Assembly (NCBI GenBank): GCA_030248135.1
Contig: JASANC010001836.1
Coordinates: 1 to 64,000, forward strand
Source: Theristus sp. LFF4_11
Lineage: Eukaryota; Nematoda; Chromadorea; Monhysterida; Xyalidae
Reading direction: 5' to 3'
Length of the DNA: 64,000 nt
This document shows, piece after piece, positions 38,401-48,294 of the stretch. The first letter of the stretch is position 1. The number at the start of each line of letters is the position of its first letter. The notes beneath the pieces were generated by a model. The model ran no database searches and was not told where the DNA came from. It was given only the letters and a program-made list of their open reading frames with translations. A program made the translations under genes and the position numbers.

Positions 38401-40356
38401 CGCTTTAAAAAATGCGAACCAGTGGAGCAGGTTATTCGAAACAGATCCGCGCTCAGGTACATCCGTGCGTGCATTGTGCCGAAATAGACCTGCAAAACAG
38501 CGATTGAAGTTATCGTCGTCACTCGTCATGAATGACAATGATAAAAAAAATCTGACGGTTCCTAAGAACTGCTTTTCAATCAACCAGTTTTCAGTGACAA
38601 CAAAAATGCAAGCGACCTTTTCGAGGGTGGCGGCAAATCCGTTTCGATCGCAGGTGAACGGCATTTGCGTGACGAGTGCAACATCAGCAGTCATCTCGTC
38701 CACCATGTCCGTCAACGAATCACGTTTCACTGAAACGACAGCTGATTTGTTTCAGATAGACTTTTTTCGGAAAATAATGGTTTTAGCGAAAAAGCAGCAC
38801 CAATGTTTTATCCCTGAATTCAAAACACATCTCATATGGCGAAATCAAAACACCCATGCCTTTCTTGACGTTCTGTTAAGCGAAATCAGCGGCTGGTCCC
38901 TCAAAAAAAACCTGACTACAAACAAACAATCACACAAAAACACCTCGGAACAGATCAACACAAAACACGGCGGAACGCAAACGCAAGCAACAAGACAAAC
39001 ATCTCCACTTTGGGCCAAACGTAAAACAGCCGACTCACTTCTAATGCCAGCGTCTGAGATGAGCACCAGCGGGTATTTTGCAGCCCTGTACGCTGGTATC
39101 ATGTTGTTGATCTTTGGATTTATGCCAACCTCGTCACCACCTATGAAAAAAAACGTTTGATGAACATTTTTACTGGTTCGAAGGCACAAGAAATAAGTGT
39201 TCGTTTCTTTGGACAGCTGATTCAAAATTATATCAAAACAAAAATTGAGACTGACTGCAACAAAAAAAATGAGGCGGCAGGGAACGAGCTTGATTTTTAT
39301 GCAGACAACGAGCCACGACACAATTGAGCTTTACTGAAAAAACGAAAAACAATAAAAGACTTGCCAGTAAAAATTCTCGAATCAACGTGTGGATATTTGT
39401 CGATTAGTGTCTGCACCAATTGAAGGGACGGATCGCGGGGCGTGTGAACGCAAAACAGCAGCTCGAACTGGAAATCAAATGAAACAACGCGACGACGCTG
39501 TTCGCTGACAAAAAGAAACAACCGGCACAGCGTGCGAGCGAGCGTTCGCGTTGTGGGGGGGGGGGGGCAAGATCAAAGAGCATCGTTCTCATGCAGTCTG
39601 GCAAATGCCAAACTGATACGACACGCCTTCCGGACCCGGAGTGGTGGCAACACACAACACCACGAACGGAAGACAAAAAAGCACAATCAGTAGGGGTTCC
39701 TTTGTCGATAAAACGCAACAAAACGCAATGATAAATCGTACGATAGGATAGTCGAGCGTGAAGAATGTCTCCAGGTTGCTGAGCAGATTCGCGTCGACGC
39801 CCGTCAGCGGTTTGATGACGGACACGCCCGGATAGGCGGAGTCACGCACCACCGGAGGCTTTCTGCATTTGCGACGACGGAACACAAAGTACCTGCAACG
39901 AGAAACACCAGCAATGTTCCGTGCAAAAAAACATTCGATTTTGTTTTGTTCAGTCTGGAAGCCTTCAGCGGATGGAACCAGATTGGCGGCATTTGCAATA
40001 TTGGATGTTCGGACTGGCCATCACATTCACACATACAAGTCAGGTCAGCCAAATCAAACTCCTCGTGCACCCAGAATTACGCAAACCAATGAAATGAACC
40101 AAACAGACCATTTCGGCTTCGCCAACATCAGATGCAGAGGGATAGATGTGGCCTCATCAAAAACAATAAAAATACAACAGTTTTCAAACCGGCAAAAAAT
40201 GTCAACCACCGACCCGTATACAATGGCGATCAAATGCACCAGCCATAATCCAGCCCAATAGAGCAGAACAACGGTGGCCACCATGATCAGCAACACCTCG
40301 GCGCGTATCAACGACAGCAGCGTGTGCACATCCATCAGTGATGCACAAAGTTTCAC
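23476..40356 (-). CDS. Ceramide glucosyltransferase (glucosylceramide synthase)
   Basis: Transfers glucose from UDP-glucose to ceramide at the Golgi membrane, the first step of glycosphingolipid synthesis (GT21 family). Eleven minus-strand exons: 40214-40335 (start Met; an in-frame Met lies at 40356), 39742-39892, 39365-39467, 39039-39140, 38617-38729, 38420-38489, 38197-38305, 37790-37876, 31546-31635, 29979-30078, 23476-24060. All phases fit; from 40335 this gives 1632 nt, 543 codons plus stop. Landmarks: N-terminal TM helix ending [31 protein letters not shown], the SDAGIR Asp, [11 protein letters not shown] with the conserved His, the AEDY Asp, and RICRW matching (R/Q)xxRW, split by an intron. 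The C-terminal half is hydrophobic, then NPTINWRTG. The tail after RLRWGG is about 145 residues of Ser/Pro-rich sequence, whereas the mammalian enzyme ends soon after. Intron 3 uses a GC donor. Confidence 0.95.
24061..28602. other. GCS intron 10, proximal part, no gene seen
   Basis: Unusually long intron for this gene (24061-29978 in total). The sequence is AT-rich with only short spurious frames. I see no RNA gene or recognisable exon in it. Confidence 0.5.
28603..29709. mobile_element. hAT-like non-autonomous element, TAGGGTTG family (copy J)
   Basis: Terminal TAGGGTTGTTAAA and TTTGACAACCCTA, flanked by an exact 8-bp duplication GGCACGAC (28595-28602 and 29710-29717). Eight-bp duplications and TAGGG-type ends are hAT characteristics. 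No transposase. It contains a nested MITE at 29194-29655. Without that insert the element would be about 645 bp. It lies in a GCS intron. Confidence 0.92.
29194..29655. mobile_element. C-rich MITE nested in hAT copy J
   Basis: 462 bp with ends CCGTATTACCTCTATTAAAC and its inverse, flanked by TA (29192-29193 and 29656-29657). The sibling hAT copy near 46420 has the uninterrupted site GCATATTAG. The interior has repeated AAACCCCCCC tracts. The CCGTA start and TA target resemble the MITE at 6699, so they may be one superfamily. Confidence 0.9.
30373..31476. mobile_element. Foldback TIR element in GCS intron 9
   Basis: Starts CAGGGTGAGCCAAAAAAGG and ends GGCTCACTCTG, with TA at 30371-30372 and 31477-31478. 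The inverted arms extend about 230 bp each (to about 30600 and from about 31250). A central plus-strand frame (30874-31077) has a segment [15 protein letters not shown] that resembles the N-terminal helix-turn-helix of mariner-type transposases. The rest of a transposase is missing. The element lies wholly inside the intron 30079-31545. Confidence 0.88.
32771..34241. mobile_element. hAT-like element, TRGGGTTGGYA family (copy L)
   Basis: Left end TGGGGTTGGTAAAAAAAC, right end TGTGCCAACCCTA. The flanks are CACACACC and CACACACA, a near match for an 8-bp duplication in a CA-rich site. Internal AAACCGTTTT tracts are shared with the element at 35834. It carries a 719-bp nested foldback and would be about 750 bp without it. 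Confidence 0.55.
32877..33595. mobile_element. Foldback element CAGTCGAACTC, nested in copy L
   Basis: Ends CAGTCGAACTCAATAATATG and the inverse, flanked by TA at 32875-32876 and 33596-33597. The arms extend inward past AAAGGGTTGGAGACTGGGAA and include a mirrored GACGACGACGACGTCGT tract. No coding capacity seen. TA target and CAGTCGAA start suggest a Tc1/mariner or pogo-type MITE. Confidence 0.88.
35834..36203. mobile_element. Short hAT-like element TAGGGATGGCAC (copy M)
   Basis: Starts TAGGGATGGCACGGGAAAA, has AAACCGTTTTTT-type inverted tracts at both ends, and is flanked by ACTAACAC and ACTAACAG (7 of 8 identical). Right boundary approximate. Confidence 0.45.
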
Positions 40357-40960
40357 AGGCGTTTACGCCGTTTCCACGCAGTGTGAATAATTTGTCGAGC
40401 TCACAAAAAACGTTGCTTTATTTGTCGGAGACATTCTGCACTAGTTTACACACTGTTTGTTACTGAAACTGATAGTGGAAAATTTTCTTGATAGCAGAAA
40501 AACGGCTGCTGATTACAAGTTCTATGGTTGTAGGCTTGAACTATTTCGAAATTCACAAACAATATTATCGCTCTCTGTGTGTGTTTTTTGTGTGGAGTCG
40601 TCGATCAGCCCACACGCCTTTCTGAAAAAAGTTGTTGCACGCATAATGATGACATGAGTAATAAATACTATGCAAAACATGTCTGTCAGAAAAAAAACAA
40701 TGACTAACAGTGATGACTGAGTGGTGGTGCCTCCTAATCTGCTCAAAATGCAGAATGCCTTGAAAGACGAAGAATGAATGATAATGATGGTGACTTTCCA
40801 AACATCCGCAAAACTGTTCAAGTGAGACGTTTAAGACCCGATTTTTCAGAACAGCAACCCCCTCTAAGCACTAGCATGCAAAGTTTTTCGAAATAAAATA
40901 AATCATACACCATTCTGACCGTCTTGACGCGCTGATTCCGAAAATCACATTTGTTTTTCA
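40357..40960. other. Upstream region of GCS gene
   Basis: Contains the likely promoter and 5' UTR of the minus-strand GCS gene. No TATA box or other motif can be assigned with confidence. Short overlapping frames here have no family resemblance. Confidence 0.4.
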
Positions 40961-41277
40961 CAGTGTCAGGTGCCTTCTCGGTGAGGGGGGGGGTGCACGG
41001 GCAGAAAATTTTTCTGAGGGGGGGTGCACTGGCAGAGAAATTTCGTGAGGGGGGGGGGGGGTGCACGGGATCGCACGGGTCTAAATTTTTGCCTTGGAAA
41101 ACCACAGAAATTCTTGTAAAATACAGAATATCTTGTGCAAAGAAGCTGCTTGTTTGGTCAGAAACAAAAACATCTATGCAGGAACAGACACAAACGTCAA
41201 GAAAAAATGTAAAAAATACGGTATTTTCGGAAAAAATTGAGATGAGATTAACCACCGTGGAGGGGGAGGGGTGCTAT
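40961..41277. mobile_element. Fragment of G-rich CAGTAGCG-family element
   Basis: Matches the interior of the elements at 41724 and 47074: GTCAGGTGCCTTCTCGG, G-run modules with TGCAC, then AATTCTTGTAAAATACAG and CTGCTTGTTTGGTCAG. It stops where the TAGGGTTG element begins at 41278. Its right half is not found after 48294, so it is truncated or rearranged. Confidence 0.75.
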
Positions 41278-42112
41278 TAGGGTTGTCAAACAAAAATCGA
41301 TTTTTTAAAGTGATTAAAAAACAAAAATGCCGATTTTTTTAATTCGAAAATTTTTCCTCTAATATGCTCTGAAAACCTCAATTTTAGCACAATTTTTCGA
41401 AAGTTCAACAAAAATTTTCTTTGGTACTACCTCGTAAAACCGTCAGCAGTCGATTTTGGACCGTTTTAGGCTTCGACAACATCTGCGATAAAGTTTTTGA
41501 GCGTCCCAAAACTTGGCTTATCATTTCCAATGCAGATAAGGTGACAATTCGCCTCGCAACCTGAATTCTGAGCGTCCGAGCTGCTCCGTTTGCAAGCGCT
41601 ACGTTGTCTGGTTGCTGTTTCGTGTCGTGTCGTCGCGATATCAGAATTGATCGAATTTCAAGCCGGTATGTTTGTCTTCACTTTAGCTGGGAACAATTAG
41701 TGAAGGCGCTTGCATATCAAATGCAGTAGCGAAAGCGGGACCTTGGGTGAGGGGGGGGGGGTGTTTGCCAAATTTCAGAGGGGGGAGGGGGTGTCACTGT
41801 CAGGTGCCTTCTCGGTGAGGGGGGGGGTGTGCCACGGGCAGCAAATTTTCCTGAGGGGGGGGGTGCACTGGCAGAAAAATTTCGTGAGGGGGGTGCACGG
41901 GATCGCACGGGTAATACCAAATTTTTGCATTGGAAAAACACAGAAATTCTTGTAAAATACAGAATATTTTGCGCAAAGAAGCTGCTTGTTTGGTCAGAAA
42001 CAACAAAATCTATGCAGGGACAGACACAAACGTCAAGAAAAATGCAAAAATTACGGTATTTTTGAAAAAAATTGAGATGAGATTGATTGACCACCGTGAG
42101 GGGGGGTGCGAT

Positions 42113-42850
42113 TAGGGTTGTTAAACAAAAATGAAAATTTTTTTTTTAAAAAAAAAAGTAATTAAAAAAAAAACAAAAATGCCGATTTTTTTTTTTAAAA
42201 AAAAAATTCGAAAAATTTTCCTCTAATATGCTCTGAAAACCTCAATTTTGGCACAATTTTTCGAAAGTTCAACAAAAATTTTCTTTGATTATACCTCGTA
42301 AAACCTTTAGCAGTCGATTTTGGGCCGTTTTACCGACTGATTTTAGGCTTCGACAACATCTGCGATGAAGTTTTTGAGCGTCCCAAAGCTTAGCCTACCA
42401 TTTCCGATGCAGATAAGGTGACGATTCGCCTCGCAGAGCGTCCGATTGTGCTCGCTGCTCCGTTTGCAAGCGCTACGTTGTCTGGTTGCTGCTTCGTGTC
42501 GTGTCGTCGCGACACCATCAGAAGAATTGATCGAATTTCAAGGCGGTATGTTTGTCTTCACTTTAGCATTAGCTTAGCTGGGGACAATTAGTGACGTTTT
42601 GGAGGTCAAAACACAAGAAGAGGCATGGTGACGGTTTGGAAAAGGGGTAATTGAGGTCACCAAAACAAAATCTGCAAAGTTCCGCCATACGGGAGTCATT
42701 CGGGAGGCGCTTGCATATCATATGTGGTTCTTCGGACTCCCTGATTGATTTAGCACAACTTTGATTTTTGAAATTTTTTTTTTAAAAAAAAAAATTTTTT
42801 TTTTTAAAAAAAAACAAAAATGACGATTTTTGTTTTTTTTAACAACCCTA
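42113..42850. mobile_element. TAGGGTTG hAT-like element (copy A), intact length
   Basis: 738 bp, TAGGGTTGTTAAAC to AACAACCCTA, exact duplication GGTGCGAT (42105-42112 and 42851-42858). The only uninterrupted full-length member in the window, so it serves as the family reference. No transposase frame. Confidence 0.93.
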
Positions 42851-42888
42851 GGTGCGATCTAGGGTTGTTAAAAAAAACAAAAATCGTC

Positions 42889-43827
42889 TCAAAACACAGG
42901 AATATAAAAAAATTCATTCATTTGTCTTTGGTAAATTTTCTGCTGCATTGGAATAGACAGGAGAGTCCGCCCAGCCGCCAGCACTCTTTGTTTTGTTTTG
43001 TTTTGTTTTGTTTTGTTTTGTTTTGTTTTGTTTTGAAACATGTTCAACTGAATGTGATTGCGTTTTTGTTTTGAATCACAGGTGCTCTTTTGTGCGACGT
43101 TTCGTGTTGTTTTCTTTTTTCTTGTATCTGGTGCAAGTGTGTGTCCATGTCACAGCTCTTTTATCTCGCGTTTTTTCTGTGTGCTCTTGTGGCTTTTGTG
43201 TTCAGGGCATTCTTTTTGTTAACTAGCACTGTTACTTGCTTGCTGTTGCTCATCACTTGCTGTTAGCTGTATTTGGGATGGCACAAGAAAAATAAGAGCC
43301 CATGAACAAAAAAATAACAAAAAAACAAAAAAAAGAAAAAAAAAGAAAAAAAGGAAAAAAAACAAGAGAGAAAAACTGCGATGAAGAAAAGAAAAGCAAC
43401 TGTGCCGTGTTTATTTTGCTTTCTCTTGCTTAATTTAATCGTGCCTGAATGTCAATCGTGGCCGTTGTGCGCTGTCTGATGTTGTCGGTTCGTGATCGCG
43501 CTATTTTATTTATTTCTTCTCTCAAGCTTCAATTGTGTTTGCGCGTTTTTTTTTTAACATTCATTGTTTCTGACTGTCGACGGTTGGTTTTATTTTGTGG
43601 ATTTTGTTTCTTTGTGTGAATACCCGGGCAGTCATCTGCCCATTCGTTTGCATCGACTTTTTGCTGGCTTTCATTCATGCATTCACCAAGTTCATCAATA
43701 ATCTTGTGTTTCTTTAGGTTTTTTTTTGTGACATCAATTGTGTTTGTTTTGCATAATGGAAGTTTTGTGAATGTGTTGATGTGAACTGGCCGTGAGGCAT
43801 ACAAATAAAATTGATTGATTGATTGAT
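42889..43827 (+). mobile_element. Retroposon fragment with (TTGA)n tail
   Basis: Inserted in copy B with a 6-bp duplication ATCGTC (42883-42888 and 43828-43833). It carries a (TTTTG)n tract near 42990-43034 and ends AAATAAAATTGATTGATTGATTGAT. Such simple-repeat tails are usual for RTE/CR1-type non-LTR retrotransposon 3' ends. A minus-strand 91-codon frame is probably chance. Confidence 0.65.
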
Positions 43828-44025
43828 ATCGTCATTTTTGTTTTTTTTATAAAAAAGAAAATTTAAAAAAAAAAAATTTCAAAAATCAAAGTTGTGCTGA
43901 ATCAATCAGGGAGTTCGAAAAACCACATATGATATGCAAGCGCCTCCGGAATGACTCCCGTATGGCGGAACTTTGGAGATTTTGTTTTGGTGACCTCAAT
44001 TACCCCTTTTCCAAACCGTTACCAT

Positions 44026-45359
44026 CAGTACCGTGGGCCCAAAAAAAAATTCGAGGGGGGGTATGGTACCGTGGGGGGGAGGGGGTGCCGACCAAAAAGT
44101 GAGGGGGGGGTCCAACCTATGGTAACGTGGGACCCCCCCCCCCCAGGGGGGTCCCATGGGGGGGGGCATTTTTTCAAAATTTTCTGGGGGGGGGCCCACC
44201 CCCCCACCCCCCCCCCATGATAATTTTTCGCTTAAATTTTGAAGGAAAAACGTTAAATTTTGCTGCAAAATCGTTGAAATTACAATGAAGATGGTCAAGT
44301 TATCATATATTCAGCTTATATTATGGACTTTATAGACAAAAAATCATGATTTTCGAAAAAAATTTTAGGGTGTGCAGAAAATTTTTGGGGGGGGGGTGTC
44401 CGCCAGACAAAATTTCATGGGGGGGGGGGGGGGGTGTCGGCCAAATTTTCGAGGGGGGGGGGGGGGGGGGTACGAGGGGGGGGGTGCCCGGTTTTAGGGG
44501 GGGGGGTGGCACGGTGCCCCCCCACCTAGAGATGTCAAGAAAAAAAAAATTTTCTATTTTTTTTCTTTTTTAAAAAATTTTTTTTTTTTAATTTTTTTTT
44601 TAAATGAAAGTTGTTCAGAATTTTTCAGGGAGTCCGAATATCACCATCTGAGGAGCCACCGACTTACCATATGACCCCCACTCATATGGGAGGAGGGTGA
44701 AAATTTCAGACTTGGTTTCGGCGACCCCATTTTCCCACCGACGACATCACGTCTCGTGTTTTGCCTCTCAATTCACCTCAAATAACATGGAAACAAGTTG
44801 CACAACAAACCGGTGTGATCACGCTGACGACACGAGGCGAAACAGCAACGAGCAACCAACGAAGTTACGCTTGCAGTGGCAGACAGTGCAATTTCCACCT
44901 TTCGAGATCCTGAAAAACGATGCGTAAATGTGAGTTCTCTGCTTCTATCTCACCTTAGCGACATCGGAATTTGTTGAACTAGCCTTTGCGACGCTCAAGT
45001 ACTTCAATGCGCGAGTCGATCATCACTCACCAAGGCTGAAAACAGTCGATAAATCAATCCAGAATACCACCTGCAGCGTTGAAGACTAAGTGACAAGGTA
45101 AAGTCAAAGAAAATTTTTGTTGAACTTTCGAAAAATTATGCCAAAAACGGCATTTTCAGGGCACATTAAAGAAAAAATTTCAAAAATTTTTAATAAAAAA
45201 ATAAAAAAAAATGCTCATTTTTTTTATTTTTTTTTTTTTTTTAAATTAAAAAAAAAATTTTTTTTTGACTCTTACATCTCTACCCCCACCCCCCACCCGA
45301 CGGTCTCGGGTGCTCTGGGGGGTGTACCCCCCCACCCCCCCCCCCCGCCCACGGTACTG
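44026..45359. mobile_element. hAT-like element CAGTACCGTGGGC (copy G)
   Basis: Ends CAGTACCGTGGGC and GCCCACGGTACTG, exact duplication GTTACCAT (44018-44025 and 45360-45367). The empty site AAACCGTTACCATGCC is seen in copy J near 28797. G-run rich. Contains copy H. Confidence 0.93.
44527..45282. mobile_element. hAT-like element TAGAGATGT (copy H), nested in G
   Basis: 756 bp, ends TAGAGATGTCAAG and CTCTTACATCTCTA, flanked by CCCCCACC on both sides (44519-44526 and 45283-45290). Its interior is a distant relative of the TAGGGTTG family, sharing GAAAATTTTTGTTGAAC and the CAGGGAGT and GCTTGCA segments. Confidence 0.88.
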
Positions 45360-45474
45360 GTTACCATGCCTCTTCTAGTGTTTTGACCCCCAAAACGTCA
45401 CTTATTGTACCCAGCCCAAGTGAAAATACACATACCGGCTTGAAATTCGATCAAATCTGATGATGTGTCGCGAC

Positions 45475-46129
45475 TAGGGTTGTTAAACAAAAATGAAAAT
45501 TTAAAAAAAAATGATTAAAAAAAAACCAAAAATGCCGATTTTTTTTTTTTAAATTCGAAAAATTTTCCTCTAATATGCTCTGAAAACCTCAATTTTGGCA
45601 CAATTTTTCGAAAGTTCAACAAAAATTTTTTTTGATTATACCTCGTAAAACCTTTAGCAGTCGATTTTGGGCCGTTTTACCGACTGATTTTAGGCTTCGA
45701 CAACATCTGCGATGAAGTTTTTGAGCGTCCCAAAGCTTAGCCTACCATTTCCGATGCAGATAAGGTGACGATTCGCCTCGCAGAGCGTCCGATTGTGCTC
45801 GCTGCTCCGTTTGCAAGCGCTACGTTGTCTGGTTGCTGCTTGGTGTGGCGTCGTGCGCCACATCAGAAGAATGATCGATGTGGGGGGGGGTGGTTTGTCT
45901 CTTTTGTTTGGTGGGAGGGGAGTAGAGTGGTGTTGGGGGGGAAAACAAAACAGAGGAGGGTGGTGGTGGGGTAAAGGGGGAACGGATGACGGACAAAAAT
46001 CAGCAGAGAGCATGCGGGAGGGGGCGGTGTAGCAGTGTGTGTTATGGGATCGGTTTTTGGTTGGCCCCATTGGTTTTTTAAAATTTTTTTTTTTTAAAAT
46101 AAAAAATTTAATTATATTTATTTTGTCTA
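45475..46129. mobile_element. TAGGGTTG hAT-like element (copy I), nested in B
   Basis: Exact duplication GTCGCGAC (45467-45474 and 46130-46137). The empty site GTCGCGACAGCAGG occurs in copy J. It lies in opposite orientation to its host. The left half matches copy A closely. From about 45850 to 46080 the match becomes poor and G-rich, and the right end is degenerate (TTTGTCTA). Confidence 0.85.
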
Positions 46130-46463
46130 GTCGCGACGGCAGGACACGAAACGGCAACCAGACAACGTAACGATTGCAAACGGAGCAGCTTGGACGCTCA
46201 AATTTAGATTGCGAGGCGAATCGTCAGCTTATCTGCATCGGAAATGGTAAGCCAACCTTTGGGACGCTCAAAAACTTCATCGCAGATGTTGTATAAGCCT
46301 GAAATCAGTTGGTAAAACGGTCCAAAATCGACTGCTAAAGGTTTTACACGAGGTAATATCAAAGAAAATTTTTGTTGAACTTTCGAAAAATTGTGCCAAA
46401 ATTGAGGTTTTCAGAGCATATTAGAGAAAAAATTTTCGAATTTAAAAAAAATCGGCATTTTTT

Positions 46464-46766
46464 TCGCAACGCTTCATTATGATATGCACCTGCCCCGCAT
46501 CCGCATTGCTCATTGCTCATGATCCACTGGCGCGCCTGCACACGCTCCGCCCTCAACAAAAACTCGTTCAAAACGCAGTTATTTTGATTCCTACTTCCTT
46601 AAAAAGGCTTGGCTTAGGTTAGGATTAGGTTAGGAACAGGTTTTGTTTAAGATTAGGCTTAGGTTTGGCTTTTAGGTTTAGGTCCGTTTTAGCAATGTCC
46701 GAGAACATCCAATGTGGGAGCGTGAGTTAACTGGAGCGTAATATCATAAAACGTGCCAACCCATTT
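46464..46766. repeat. Insert with TTAGG/TTAGGC telomere-like repeats
   Basis: A roughly 300-bp block interrupting copy B. It includes about 80 bp (46605-46685) of TTAGG, TTAGGC and TTTAGG variants such as GGTTAGGATTAGGTTAGG. Boundaries are approximate because the flanks are T-rich. Confidence 0.7.
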
Positions 46767-46884
46767 TTTTAATCACTTTTTTTTAAATTTTTTTGATTTT
46801 TGTTTAACAACCCTAGTGCGATCCCGTGTTTTCTCGCGGAGGGGGGTGGGGGGAGTCTAGTACCCGTGTCGAGGTAAAGGGGGT

Positions 46885-47070
46885 CCAAAATGGACTGCTG
46901 ACGGTTTTACGAGGTAATATCGAAGATTTTTGTTGAACTTTCGAAAAATTTTGCCAAATTTGAGGTTTTCAGAGCATATTAGAGGAAAATTTTTTGAATT
47001 AAAAAAAATCGGCATTTTTGTTTTTTTAATCACTTTTTAAAAAAAATTCGATTTTTGTTTAACAACCCTA
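46885..47070. mobile_element. Truncated TAGGGTTG element terminus
   Basis: Right-hand part of the TAGGGTTG family (TCCAAAATGGACTGCTGACGG onward to AACAACCCTA). The left part is missing. It sits in copy D and provided the CCCTAGGG target for copy C. Confidence 0.75.
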
Positions 47071-47073
47071 GGG

Positions 47074-47605
47074 CAGTAGCGAAAGCGGGACCTCGGGTGA
47101 GGGGGGGGGGTGTTTGCCTAATTTTAGAGGGGGGGGGTCAGGTGCCTTCTCGGTGAGGGGGGGTGCACGGGCAGCAAATTTTCCTGAGGGGGGGGTGCAC
47201 TGGCAGAAAAATTTCGTGAGGGGGGGGGGTGCACGGGATCGCACGGGTAATACCAAATTTTTGCCTCAGAAAAACACAGAAATTCTTGTAAAATACATAA
47301 TATTTTGTGCAAACAAGCTGCTTGTTTGGTCAGAAACAACAAAATCTATGCAGGGACAGACACAAACGTCAAAAAAATGCAAAAATTACGGTATTTTTGG
47401 AAAAAAATTGAGATGAGATTGACCACCGTGAGGGGGGGTGCGATCCCGTGTTTTCTCGCGGAGGGAGGCGGGGGGGAGTCTAGTACCCGTGTCGAGGTAA
47501 AGGGGGGAGGGGGGTACACGGGTATCTGCCCGTGCACGGGCAGGATTTTCGGCTGAGGGGGGGGGGTGGACCCCCCCCCCCCACCCCCCCGCACTTTCGC
47601 TACTG
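47074..47605. mobile_element. G-rich hAT-like element CAGTAGCGAAAG (copy C)
   Basis: 532 bp, the same family as copy D but uninterrupted, with duplication CCCTAGGG (47066-47073 and 47606-47613). It shows the empty site TGCGATCCCGTG for the insertion of copies A and B in copy D. Confidence 0.92.
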
Positions 47606-47614
47606 CCCTAGGGG

Positions 47615-48087
47615 CATAGTTGTTCTAGGGGAAAGGGGCCTGGGGGGGGGGGCGGCCCCCCCAAAATTTTTTCGAATCTATCTCTATCAGACAGGTTTTT
47701 TCGGCTCAGCTATTATCTATCTAAAACATTTTCTCAGCCAGCTATCTTATCTAAAAATTTTTGTCTTCGAAGACATAAAATTAGTCAATTTTTGACCAAA
47801 ATTGACCATTTTTGCTCGTAATTCTTGAAAATTTTGCTAATTTTAGGTAAAATATGCGTTTATACTCGATTTTTACTGTATTTTTAGCATTATTTTGCTG
47901 TTTTTATAGCTTTTTAGCGTTTTAGCTATCTATCTATCAAAATTCAAAATTTTGACCGGCCCCCCAAAGTCACATGCCCCCCCCCGCGGCCCCCCCCCCA
48001 AAATTTTCCAGCTATCTATCTATCTGGAAAATTTGCTCCAGCTATCTATATCGGCCCCCCCAACCCCTCGGCTCTGGAACAACTATG
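47615..48087. mobile_element. hAT-like element CATAGTTGTTC (copy F)
   Basis: 473 bp, ends CATAGTTGTTCTAGGG and GGCTCTGGAACAACTATG, exact duplication CCTAGGGG (47607-47614 and 48088-48095), overlapping the duplication of copy C. Interior rich in CTATCTAT motifs and C runs. Confidence 0.9.
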
Positions 48088-48294
48088 CCTAGGGGGTAGT
48101 ACACGGGTATCTGCCCGTGCACGGGCAGGATTTTCGGCTGAGGGGGGGGGGTGGACCCCCCCCCACCCCCCGCACTTTCGCTACTGATCAAATGTGGTTC
48201 TTGGAGCTCCCTGATTGATTGATTTAACACAACTTTGATTTTTGAAATTTTGAAAAAAAAATTTTAAACAAAAATGCCGATTTTAACAACCCTA

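Larger units (their letters stand above)
42860..46815. mobile_element. TAGGGTTG hAT-like element (copy B), multiply interrupted
   Basis: Flanked by GTGCGATC at 42852-42859 and 46816-46823, the same target as copy A shifted by one base. Family sequence resumes between inserts. Inserts are a retroposon fragment (42889-43827), copy G (44026-45359), copy I (45475-46129) and a TTAGG-like block (about 46464-46766). Confidence 0.9.
41724..48186. mobile_element. G-rich hAT-like element CAGTAGCGAAAG (copy D)
   Basis: Ends CAGTAGCGAAAG and CTTTCGCTACTG, exact 8-bp duplication ATCAAATG (41716-41723 and 48187-48194). Its own sequence holds repeated modules GTGAGGGGGGG-TGCACGGGCAG-AAATTTT and an inverted G/C-rich right end. 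It is split by copies A, B, C, F and a hAT fragment. Confidence 0.93.
41278..48294. mobile_element. Outer TAGGGTTG hAT-like element (copy E), host of the nest
   Basis: Begins TAGGGTTGTCAAAC and ends TTTAACAACCCTA. Its two halves (41278-41723 and 48187-48294) join into one element of the same family as copies A, B, I and J, interrupted by copy D. Flanks GGTGCTAT and ACCCCACC do not match, so its target duplication is lost. Confidence 0.8.

Noticed and set aside
40522..40821. 99-codon hydrophobic frame upstream of GCS
   Set aside because: No signal of coding conservation; overlaps other frames of similar size in AT-rich sequence.
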